Part shown: piece by piece, positions 1-6,985 of the stretch
How the letters are laid out: each line of letters opens with the position of its first letter
Position numbering within the stretch: position 1 is the first letter of the stretch
Source: an uncultured Planctomycetota bacterium
GTDB lineage: Bacteria > Planctomycetota > SZUA-567 > JAFGNG01
NCBI GenBank assembly: GCA_947311175.1
Contig: CAMZKK010000214.1
Span: 1 to 11,711, forward strand
Direction: 5' to 3'
Length of the DNA: 11,711 bases
Notes under the pieces: model-generated
Seen by the model: the letters and a program-made list of their open reading frames with translations, nothing else
Database searches by the model: none
What the model was told of the DNA's origin: nothing
Made by a program: the position numbers and the translations under genes

Positions 1-1566
1 AAAATTCAAGTAGAAGATGAAGATGAGTTGCAAAAATTAGAACGATTGCCGGTAACTGTTGAACTGACTGGTGTTACCTGGGAGACTGCTCTTGAATTTC
101 TTGCAAAAAAATACAAGTTTGTTGTTTCAACAGAAATGGAGCAAGAGGGAGTTATTTTGCTTGAACGTCCACCAAGGATTACGATGAATGTTCAAAATGC
201 TGCCATAGAGAATGTGATCAAATTAATTGCAAGTGATGCCCAAGCAAATATTATTATTGGTCCTGAAGTAAAGGGCAATGTAAGCTTTTCTATCAATGAT
301 GTGCCTTGGAAAGATGCCTTAGATAGCATTTTAAAGACTCATGGGTTTATTAAAGTTGAAGAAGCTTCAGGAGTTTTAAGGATTACTACTCCCGAAAAAG
401 TTCAGCAACAACTTGAGGTAAGAGTGTTTCCATTGCGTTATATTTCTGCAGAAGGTTCACGTTATCAAGCGGTTCTTCAGAGTGAGTATGTAACTAGAAG
501 TTCATCTAGCACCAGTAGTGAATTTAATTTAATCAGTGTGCTTGAGCAAATAAAAAGTCCAGAGGGAACTATTTCGTATGAACGTAGAACGAATCAGCTA
601 ATTATTAAAGACACGTCAACTAAGATAGCAGAAATTGCCGCAGTTATCAGGGAGCTTGATAAAGCACCATTGCAAGTAAAAATTGCTACTAGAATTATTA
701 CAAAATCTTATGAAGGTGATGATGATTTGGGAGTTGATTGGCAAAATGGATTTTCTGCAAATGTTGGTGGTGGCGACTGGCAGACAACTTTTCCATTTAG
801 TCCGTTTGCAAAAAATGGAAGTATTGGCAGTATGGGGTATCTAGGACCACTATCAGCAATTGCTACAGATAGTAAAAGCTTGCCCACAGGAATCACAAAA
901 TTTGAATCAGATGCAGCAGGTGCCGGCTCTTTCGGTATGAATTATGGAACAATGAGCTTTACGGAACTAAAAGCTACTCTTCAAATGCTTAAATATGATA
1001 AAAACACCAGACTTATTCAAGCCCCACAGATTGTTGCTCTTGACAATGAAGAGGCAACTATTCATATTGGGGAAATTGTTAGATATGCTGAATTTAAGAC
1101 CGAGACAACCGATAGTGGAGTGACGAGTGGATATGCAGCAGCTGATCCACTTTACTTAGGGGTTCAGCTTTTGGTTGTTCCACAGATTATTAAAGGTGCC
1201 GACAAATTGTTGCTTACTGTAATACCAAAGACTGAGGAGTTAGATGGTTGGAAAACATTTAAGGGTGATAGTAATACCTTAGAGTTGCCTCAAACTAAAA
1301 GTAAGACTGTCGTTACAAGAATGATGCTCAAAAATAAAGAGACTGGAATTATTGCCGGTCTTATTAGTGACCAAGTCATTGATGCAACCAAAAAAGTTCC
1401 TTTCCTCGGAGATGTTCCGGTTATTGGTAGGGCATTTAAGAGCCGTACTATTGACCCTAAGAAAGATGATATCTCTATTTTGATTACCCCAACCATTCTT
1501 CGTGAAACAGACGGTAAGGATTTTGAAGTTGAATTGGCTGCTTTGCGTAAATCTGCCGATTTGTAA
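1..1566 (+). CDS. Secretin of a type IV pilus / type II secretion machine (PilQ/GspD family), 5' end outside the window
   Basis: This is the outer-membrane ring protein through which a pilus or secreted protein passes. The frame is open from base 1, so the true start lies upstream; the TTG at 28 is only the first possible start codon inside the window. About 521 residues are visible. Bases ~178-390 encode a periplasmic STN/N0-like domain of PilQ type, with the pattern IIIGPEVKGNVSFSINDVPW. A serine-rich linker follows (~480-530), then a second small domain ending NQLIIKDTSTKIAEIAAVI. The secretin barrel runs from ~670 (LQVKIATRII...LGVDW) to ~1500 and contains the family hallmark VPFLGDVPVIGRAF (1396-1437) followed by ISILITPTIL. 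The STN domain favours PilQ over GspD, but the pilus genes that would settle this lie upstream and are not visible. The gene ends just before a strong terminator, so it is probably the last gene of its operon. Confidence 0.93.
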   Translation, partial: KIQVEDEDELQKLERLPVTVELTGVTWETALEFLAKKYKFVVSTEMEQEGVILLERPPRITMNVQNAAIENVIKLIASDAQANIIIGPEVKGNVSFSINDVPWKDALDSILKTHGFIKVEEASGVLRITTPEKVQQQLEVRVFPLRYISAEGSRYQAVLQSEYVTRSSSSTSSEFNLISVLEQIKSPEGTISYERRTNQLIIKDTSTKIAEIAAVIRELDKAPLQVKIATRIITKSYEGDDDLGVDWQNGFSANVGGGDWQTTFPFSPFAKNGSIGSMGYLGPLSAIATDSKSLPTGITKFESDAAGAGSFGMNYGTMSFTELKATLQMLKYDKNTRLIQAPQIVALDNEEATIHIGEIVRYAEFKTETTDSGVTSGYAAADPLYLGVQLLVVPQIIKGADKLLLTVIPKTEELDGWKTFKGDSNTLELPQTKSKTVVTRMMLKNKETGIIAGLISDQVIDATKKVPFLGDVPVIGRAFKSRTIDPKKDDISILITPTILRETDGKDFEVELAALRKSADL

Positions 1567-1581
1567 AATCTTAAATCTGTA

Positions 1582-1618
1582 ACATAAAAAAACGGTCACA
1601 TTGACCGTTTTTTTATGT
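1582..1618 (+). terminator. Intrinsic terminator after the secretin gene, probably bidirectional
   Basis: A perfect 17-bp inverted repeat (1582-1598 with 1602-1618) surrounds a 3-base loop, CAT. The core is ACGGTCA/TGACCGT, flanked by seven A on the left and seven T on the right. The A and T tracts make it able to stop transcription in either direction. It starts 15 bases after the secretin stop codon and isolates that operon from the ABC genes downstream. Confidence 0.9.
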
Positions 1619-1637
1619 AATTTATTTACGAATAAAG

Positions 1638-1666
1638 TTGAAAGCGTCAAGTGATATTTGTAGAAT
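1638..1666 (+). promoter_or_regulatory. Predicted sigma-70-type promoter of the ABC transporter operon
   Basis: TTGAAA (1638-1643) is followed by a 17-base spacer and TAGAAT (1661-1666). Each hexamer differs from consensus at one position. It lies between the secretin terminator and the first ABC gene and would give a leader of roughly 38 bases. The DNA is AT-rich, so chance matches occur, but the position and ideal spacing support it. Confidence 0.6.
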
Positions 1667-1710
1667 TTTATCTCTAATATTTTCGTGACTGTATTTGAAG
1701 ATGGTTTTTC

Positions 1711-2655
1711 ATGATTGCAATCAAAAATTTATCTAAGAGTTATGGTAATCATCAAGCACTAATTGATATTAATATAAATATTGATAAAGGTGGGGTGGTT
1801 GCTTTTCTTGGTCCAAACGGTGCTGGCAAAAGCACCCTGATTAGGAGTATCACTGGTTACCTTCCATTTGACAGTGGAACGATTAATGTTTGTGGAATTG
1901 ATATTGCGAAAGACCCTCTTGCTGTTAAGCGAATTATCGGGTATTTGCCGGAAAGTAATCCTCTGTATCATGAACTTCGGGTTAATGAGTTTTTGTCCTA
2001 CCGAGCTGGTTTGAAAGATGTTGCTCGTCGAGATTTAAAGAAAACTGTTGATCGTTCATTATCGCTATGTGGAATAACGCATGTTCAGACACGAATTATT
2101 GGTCAGTTATCAAAGGGCTATCGGCAAAGAGTTGGTTTGGCTGATTGTTTGTTGGGTAATCCAGAATTGATTATTCTTGATGAACCGATGGTTGGGCTCG
2201 ATCCCAATCAATTAGGCGATATAAAAAAGCTCATTGTTGACCTTGGTGCTGAAAAAACGGTATTTTTGTCAACCCATGTGTTGCAAGATGTTGAGGAACT
2301 TGCGAGGCAGGTGGTTATTATTAATAATGGCAAACTGTTGACTGTGGATACCCCTAAAGGATTAATCGCTAAAAGCACTGCAAATCGAATAGTGATGCTT
2401 AAAACAAATGAAAAAAAGATTTCCGTGGATTCATTCTCTGTTATTGATTCTGCTTTAGAGGTTAAAGAGTATGTGGTAAATAGTGATGGCGTAACTTATC
2501 TGTTTGAGACTAAAGATGACTCTGCCTGTAGGAATGAAATTATTACATTATTTGGGAAAAATGGATGGTTCTTTCAGGAAATGAGTGTTAAGCCAATAAG
2601 ATTAAGCGATATATTTACCGAAATAACTACCAATGAAGGGAATGGTAATGTTTAA
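1711..2655 (+). CDS. ABC transporter ATP-binding protein, GldA/CcmA-like
   Basis: This cytoplasmic ATPase subunit of 314 residues powers the membrane protein encoded next to it. All nucleotide-binding motifs are present: Walker A GPNGAGKST (residues 34-42), GYLPE at the Q-loop position (77-81, as is typical of GldA-like proteins), signature LSKGYRQR (133-140), Walker B LIILDEP (153-159), D-loop GLDP (162-165) and the switch histidine in STH (187-189). Residues ~225-314 form a C-terminal extension common in ATPases paired with ABC-2 permeases. The ATG at 1711 places the first beta strand of the fold at residue 3; the ribosome site before it is weak. The 3' end overlaps the permease gene by 8 bases, so the two are probably translationally coupled. 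The substrate cannot be told from sequence. Gliding motility is only the namesake function and is not implied here. Confidence 0.93.
   Translation: MIAIKNLSKSYGNHQALIDININIDKGGVVAFLGPNGAGKSTLIRSITGYLPFDSGTINVCGIDIAKDPLAVKRIIGYLPESNPLYHELRVNEFLSYRAGLKDVARRDLKKTVDRSLSLCGITHVQTRIIGQLSKGYRQRVGLADCLLGNPELIILDEPMVGLDPNQLGDIKKLIVDLGAEKTVFLSTHVLQDVEELARQVVIINNGKLLTVDTPKGLIAKSTANRIVMLKTNEKKISVDSFSVIDSALEVKEYVVNSDGVTYLFETKDDSACRNEIITLFGKNGWFFQEMSVKPIRLSDIFTEITTNEGNGNV
2635..2640 (+). promoter_or_regulatory. Ribosome binding site that decides the permease start
   Basis: GAAGGG lies inside the end of the ATPase gene, 7 bases before the ATG at 2648. Two other in-frame ATGs, at 2633 and 2642, lie before or too close to this site. 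The start at 2648 is therefore preferred. Confidence 0.6.
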
Positions 2656-5050
2656 ACGTTTATCCCGCACTTATAAATTATTTCTTAGAGAGTGTCTCTC
2701 TATGGCTGTTACCCCAGCTACTTATGTTGCGGTAACCTTATTTATAGTAATTATATCGTTAGGATTTTATCTTTCTGCACAGGAAACTCAGTCTGCTGAT
2801 TTTGAGCCGGTAGCGGTGTTTATCAATTTCCTTTGTATCTTCTTTGTTCCCATTGTCACGATGAAGGTTTTTTCAGAAGAAAGACGCAGTGGCACTATTG
2901 AATTGTTGTTGACCAGCCCGGTTGATTTGATTGATATAATTATTTCAAAATTTTGCGCATCATATTTTTTCTTTTTAATCATGATTTCTCCTTGTGCTGT
3001 ATTTATTGGACTTGATATGTGGGCTGGAGATATTGATAGTGGGGTGGTGATAACGGCTGTTACTGGGCTGTTATTAGTTGGAGCAGTGTATGTTAGTATC
3101 GGAGTTTTTGTTTCAGCCTTAACTAAGAGTCAAATCGCTTCTGCAATGGGAGCAACCGGATTAATCTTTATTTTTTGGTCGCTATGGTTCCTCGGGGATC
3201 AATCATCGTCTTTTGGTAAGGTTGTTCAATACTTGTCAATTAAAGGTCATTTTGATTCGTCCTTGGCACGAGGAATCTTTGACCTTGCAGATTTGGTTTA
3301 TTTTTTCTCAGCAATCGTCTTTTTTGTTTTTGCAAATTGGATTTTTTTAAACGGCTCTCTTTCGGTGGTCGGCAGAACAGGGGATACCGGCTCTAAGAAA
3401 ATAAAAATTATTAATTCGGTGCTTGTTTTGGCTATAATTGAATCCGTGTTATTTGGCATTGCTTATCTTGACGTAAATGGTATTACTAAGGCAGTAATTA
3501 AATCATGGTATTTGGCAGGTAAGTATGTATTTATATTGCATAGCACCATTCCACTATTAATAGGTTTGTTGTTGTTTGTTTTGCTGTTATTTATTAATAG
3601 AAAAAAACGCTCAAACATTATTTCAAGGGTGTTTCAGCAGGTGAATATTGCTAGCACTATTTTGGGGATTTTTGGGGTTCTTGTTGTTATTTTGAATATT
3701 AATGTAGTTGCGTCGAGGTATGTTACAAGGTTTGATATTTCAGAAAAAAGAATAAACACCCTCGACATATCGACAAGAAAAGTGCTTGATAAACTTCAAG
3801 AACCAGTCAGCATTAAGGTATTCTATTCTCCTTACAATGATGAATATGACAAATTTCCCGTGCTCGAAAAGGTGAAATCATTGTTGTCTGAATATACAGC
3901 ATATAGCACGAATGTTCTTGTTGATTACTATAATCCAGAAATGATGCCGGTTGTTTGTCGAAAGATTGCAAAAGAGAAAAGCTTAGATTTTTCTGCACTT
4001 TCTAAGATTGCAATTGTTGAATATCAAGGGAGGCGAGTGATTTTACCTTGGGACTTTATCGCTCAACAGGATATTAATGTTATTGGCAAAAAGTTTCGTA
4101 AGTTTTCGGGTGAGACGGCTTTTACCAGTTCAATTAAAAGATTGATGGATCCTAGGCAATCAACTATTTATTTTACTGAACAGCACGGGGAATTTGACTC
4201 ATATCGCAAAGATTATCCAGCTCGTTCGGTAACGACCTTTGTTAGTGAATTGAGAGTAAATGGTTTTAGAGTAAAAAGATTATCTTTTGTTGATAATACT
4301 GAAATTCCAGAGGATTGTGATTTGCTCATTTTTGCCGGACCTTCTCGACCATTTGGAGCTAGCGAGATTGCTTCATTGACCAAATATATTAAAGATGGAG
4401 GCAATGCACTATTTTTGATAGAGCCAACCTCGCTACGTTCTCCTGAACTAGATATAGGTTTGGAGGCAGTTATTAAAAAATTCGGTGCGGAATTAGAGAT
4501 TGACACTCTCTATGATCCAAGAAATAATCGTGGCGGAGCATCGGGAAATATTTTTGTGAAAGGCAATCCACAGCATCAGATAACGGCATCTGTGCAACAA
4601 GTGATTTGTTACATAAAGAGAGGGAGAAGCATTAAGTTAAAACAAAGTAGTAAAGTTATGCCTGGTTGGTCTGGAGCTTTTCTTCTTACCTCATCTGAAA
4701 ACTCGTTTTCTGTTTCTTTGCAAGGAAAAAAGAATAGAGCTGGTGGATTTGCATGTGCAGTAGCATTAAAGGGAAAAGAAAAAGGCAGAATTGTGGTTGT
4801 TGGAGATGCTGATATTGCGGGGAATCTTATATTTGGATTGGCACGTAATAAGGCATTTTTGGTATCTGCTGCGCATTGGTTGTTAGCACGAAATGATTAT
4901 CAAATTCAAATTCCTGAGAGACAGGATAGTAATAGGAATCTATCGCTGACCGGGTATCAACAAAGGATGTTTTTCTGGATATCATTGATTGCGATGCCTC
5001 AGTTGGCATTATTGATTGGTGCCTTTATCTGGTGGCGAAGAAAACAATAG
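2648..5050 (+). CDS. ABC-2 permease fused to a GldG-like auxiliary domain (GldFG fusion)
   Basis: This is a membrane protein of 800 residues from the chosen start; the ATG at 2633 would add five. The N-terminal part is an ABC-2 permease of GldF type, with about six membrane segments between residues 24 and 236 and the motif SEERRSGTIELLLTSPV (76-92). Three more hydrophobic segments follow (~254-274, 290-316, 334-356). Then comes a large domain, probably extracytoplasmic, of the GldG/ABC_transp_aux family (~357-770). Its family patterns include RFDISEKRINTLDISTRKVL, YFTEQHGEFD (508-517), an IFAGPSRPF...GGNALFLIEP stretch, and GRIVVVGDADIAGN (713-726). A last helix (~774-795) ends in WWRRKQ. 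In Bacteroidetes GldF and GldG are separate proteins; here one chain carries both. It pairs with the ATPase just upstream. The cargo is unknown. Confidence 0.9.
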   Translation: MFKRLSRTYKLFLRECLSMAVTPATYVAVTLFIVIISLGFYLSAQETQSADFEPVAVFINFLCIFFVPIVTMKVFSEERRSGTIELLLTSPVDLIDIIISKFCASYFFFLIMISPCAVFIGLDMWAGDIDSGVVITAVTGLLLVGAVYVSIGVFVSALTKSQIASAMGATGLIFIFWSLWFLGDQSSSFGKVVQYLSIKGHFDSSLARGIFDLADLVYFFSAIVFFVFANWIFLNGSLSVVGRTGDTGSKKIKIINSVLVLAIIESVLFGIAYLDVNGITKAVIKSWYLAGKYVFILHSTIPLLIGLLLFVLLLFINRKKRSNIISRVFQQVNIASTILGIFGVLVVILNINVVASRYVTRFDISEKRINTLDISTRKVLDKLQEPVSIKVFYSPYNDEYDKFPVLEKVKSLLSEYTAYSTNVLVDYYNPEMMPVVCRKIAKEKSLDFSALSKIAIVEYQGRRVILPWDFIAQQDINVIGKKFRKFSGETAFTSSIKRLMDPRQSTIYFTEQHGEFDSYRKDYPARSVTTFVSELRVNGFRVKRLSFVDNTEIPEDCDLLIFAGPSRPFGASEIASLTKYIKDGGNALFLIEPTSLRSPELDIGLEAVIKKFGAELEIDTLYDPRNNRGGASGNIFVKGNPQHQITASVQQVICYIKRGRSIKLKQSSKVMPGWSGAFLLTSSENSFSVSLQGKKNRAGGFACAVALKGKEKGRIVVVGDADIAGNLIFGLARNKAFLVSAAHWLLARNDYQIQIPERQDSNRNLSLTGYQQRMFFWISLIAMPQLALLIGAFIWWRRKQ

Positions 5051-5063
5051 TGAGGAAAAGCCA

Positions 5064-5693
5064 ATGAAATGGCGTAATTGTATTTTAATTTTAATCGTAG
5101 CATTAATATTATCAATAGTTAATATTTTTGACTATTGTCGTGTTGCGGAACAAAAAAAAGTTGCAGCTCGGAAGGGACTTATTGTTCCTATTGCTGCAGA
5201 GCAGATCGGATTTTTTTCCATTGATAATGAGTCAGAGACTAAGATTGCCTGCGTTAAACGTAACGATAACAAGTGGGCAATTGTTGAACCGGTTGTTGAT
5301 TTTGTTGATACTGATGTCTTGCGAGATATTTTTGCATTTATTTCTTTTGGTAGGGGAGAGTTAGTTCCTTTTGCAGATTTAAAAAAGTGTGGTCTCGCAA
5401 AGCCATTGATTCGCCTTAATGTTAGTACAAAACCAGGTAGACCAGGAGAGAGTATTTTGTTTGGCAATAAGACTACCGATGGTAAATTTATCTATGTGAC
5501 GAGGGCATTTGCAGAAGATAAAGTATTTAGAGTTAACTATAACTTGGTCTCGTTTATATTTAAAAATACAGATTTATTTAGAGATAGAGTTATGATGGAT
5601 TCTAGGATTGCACAGGCACAAAAAATTATCTTAACCGGTACGCCTGCCGGCAGTGTGGTTTTTTTCTCGAAATGCAAAAGGGTGGAATATTGA
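5064..5693 (+). CDS. DUF4340 protein, N-terminal fragment before a frame break
   Basis: This reading frame of 209 residues starts at the ATG at 5064, 13 bases after the permease stop and 8 bases after a TGAGGA ribosome site. Residues 5-22 form one hydrophobic helix, probably a signal anchor, with the rest outside the cytoplasm. Residues ~48-100 match the pattern of DUF4340 proteins (NDNKWAIVEPVVDFVDTDVL), and ~109-176 form one repeat unit (CGLAKPLIRL...ILFGNK...KVFRV). DUF4340 proteins are commonly encoded beside GldA/GldFG sets; their biochemical role is unknown. Homology breaks at the run of seven T (5659-5665). After it this frame encodes only SKCKRVEY and stops, whereas the next frame continues the domain with SRNAKGWNIEEPF. 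It is thus the first third of a split gene. Confidence 0.8.
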   Translation: MKWRNCILILIVALILSIVNIFDYCRVAEQKKVAARKGLIVPIAAEQIGFFSIDNESETKIACVKRNDNKWAIVEPVVDFVDTDVLRDIFAFISFGRGELVPFADLKKCGLAKPLIRLNVSTKPGRPGESILFGNKTTDGKFIYVTRAFAEDKVFRVNYNLVSFIFKNTDLFRDRVMMDSRIAQAQKIILTGTPAGSVVFFSKCKRVEY

Positions 5694-6948
5694 AGAGCCA
5701 TTTAGTTGGCCTGCCGATGGGGGCGTGGTGTCAAAATTGATTCAGAAATCAATCGAGCTTCGCTCGTTGGGAATTATGGCTGAAAGCATGAACGATTTAG
5801 ACAGTGTTGGATTAGGTGAAAATGGTGTAAAAATTATTTTTGCAACTGATCATAGTGAGTTTGCGATTAAACTTGCTCCTCCGTTGACTGGGTCAGCAAG
5901 TGCAAAGGGGCTTTCGTTTTGCGAGGGTAGAAAACAAATATTTTTTGTTAACGATCAGTTAAGAAAAGATATTTCAAAAAGACTGGTGTCTTTTTACCGT
6001 AAGAAGTATCTTGGTACACTTGACAGTCTTGAACCTTTGTTGTCATCGGTTGCTGCACGAGTTAAAGGTAAAAAATTAACTAATCGGCAACAGATAATGG
6101 TTCTTTCACGAGCAATAAAAGAAATTTCTATAACCAATAATTACGGTAGAATTAGACTATTAAATGAAAAAATACTTTGGCGAGGAATAAGTCCGGAAAA
6201 ATTTATTGCAGACTTTTCCGAAATATTTAAATTTGTTGCCATAACCAGAGAGCTTAGAGTACGTTCATTTCTTTCTCCAGATGAATACAATAAGTCTCTT
6301 GGTTATTATGGATTAGATAACCCATTAATAAAATTAACAATGACTGGTCTTGATGGAGAGTACATTACACGCCTTTTGATTGGAAAACGAAGTGGTAATA
6401 AAACTTTTTTTGCAAAATTAAATGACAGTAAAGAGGTGTTTAAGCTGTCTAAAGATAATGTTTCAGTTCTTAATCGAAGATGGTATAAATATTATCAAAA
6501 ATCGATTAGTAGTTTTGGGGTAAAAGATGTTATAAGTCTAAAAATCACCAGAGAAGGAATTCAATATTTATATAAAGGAACGGTTGGGGATGCTTGGCAA
6601 ATGGTTTTACCTCATACCTCTCCTGCTGATGCAATGGCGTTATATACAGGATTGTTCAGTAAAAAACGAGGGTTTGGAGAATTAATTGCACTTGACATTG
6701 TTGGAGAAGTTAAGGATGATCTTTCTTCTTTTGGTTTAAATAAACCGAAAATAATTGCAGTTTGCGAATATAAATTACCTGCGTATGCTAAGGCGTATAT
6801 AAAGAAGAATACTGCAAAGGTGTCTATTGAGATTGGTTTGAAATTCATCTATAAAGGCAAACCAGCTTATTATGCAAAACTTACTAATGGTAAAGTGGTT
6901 TTTGTTGTAGATAAAGAGTTTGTTGATTTGTTAAAAAATAAATATTAG
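5653..6948 (+). CDS. DUF4340 protein, C-terminal part in the next frame
   Basis: This frame of about 431 codons carries the remaining two thirds of the DUF4340 protein. It has no convincing ribosome site or start of its own. The GTG at 5653 lies inside the preceding frame, and the first ATG (5776) falls within the domain. Joining the frames at the T run gives a protein of about 627 residues reading ...GSVVF(F)SRNAKGWNIEEPF. Repeated units are visible: DSVGLGENGVKIIF (from residue ~50), YYGLDNPLIKL...LLIGKRSGNKTFFAKL (from ~218) and FGLNKPKII...KFIYKGKPAYYAKL (from ~360), alternating with segments containing W-x-I/M-x-x-P (~11-16, 315-320). It ends 37 bases before the DksA-like gene, with no terminator between. 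It may be a real pseudogene, a sequencing error, or a gene expressed by slippage. Confidence 0.75.
   Translation: MWFFSRNAKGWNIEEPFSWPADGGVVSKLIQKSIELRSLGIMAESMNDLDSVGLGENGVKIIFATDHSEFAIKLAPPLTGSASAKGLSFCEGRKQIFFVNDQLRKDISKRLVSFYRKKYLGTLDSLEPLLSSVAARVKGKKLTNRQQIMVLSRAIKEISITNNYGRIRLLNEKILWRGISPEKFIADFSEIFKFVAITRELRVRSFLSPDEYNKSLGYYGLDNPLIKLTMTGLDGEYITRLLIGKRSGNKTFFAKLNDSKEVFKLSKDNVSVLNRRWYKYYQKSISSFGVKDVISLKITREGIQYLYKGTVGDAWQMVLPHTSPADAMALYTGLFSKKRGFGELIALDIVGEVKDDLSSFGLNKPKIIAVCEYKLPAYAKAYIKKNTAKVSIEIGLKFIYKGKPAYYAKLTNGKVVFVVDKEFVDLLKNKY
5659..5665 (+). other. Run of seven T where the DUF4340 reading frame breaks
   Basis: Upstream the frame reads GTG GTT TTT TTC TCG AAA; downstream the conserved frame is TTT TTT TCT CGA AAT. 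Removing one T, or adding two, joins the two frames directly and restores continuous DUF4340 homology. A 10-base palindrome, CTGCCGGCAG (5644-5653), lies just before it. Homopolymers of this kind are sites of sequencing error, of indel mutation and sometimes of transcriptional slippage. Confidence 0.75.
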
Positions 6949-6971
6949 TCTTTGATTAAAAATAGGTACTT

Positions 6972-6977
6972 AGGAGG
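6972..6977 (+). promoter_or_regulatory. Strong ribosome binding site of the DksA-like gene
   Basis: AGGAGG is the best ribosome site in the window. It is 8 bases before the ATG at 6986 and only 2 bases before the in-frame ATG at 6980, so the start at 6986 is chosen. Its strength suggests high expression of this protein compared with its neighbours. Confidence 0.8.
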
Positions 6978-6985
6978 TAATGGGT

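Noticed and set aside
1279..1650. Minus-strand frame of about 123 codons overlapping the secretin 3' end
   Set aside because: It runs through the terminator stem and antisense to a conserved secretin domain; no start signals and no recognisable protein pattern.
4213..4506. Minus-strand frame of about 97 codons
   Set aside because: It lies entirely antisense to the GldG-like domain, which is clearly coding on the + strand.
5644..5665. Palindrome plus T run as an internal terminator in the DUF4340 gene
   Set aside because: CTGCCGGCAG has room for only about three pairs around a four-base loop, and five bases separate it from the T run, so it is too weak to call.
6920..6948. Possible promoter TTGTTG-17-TATTAG before the DksA-like gene
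   Set aside because: The match is only 3/6 and 4/6 in an AT-rich coding end, no better than expected by chance.
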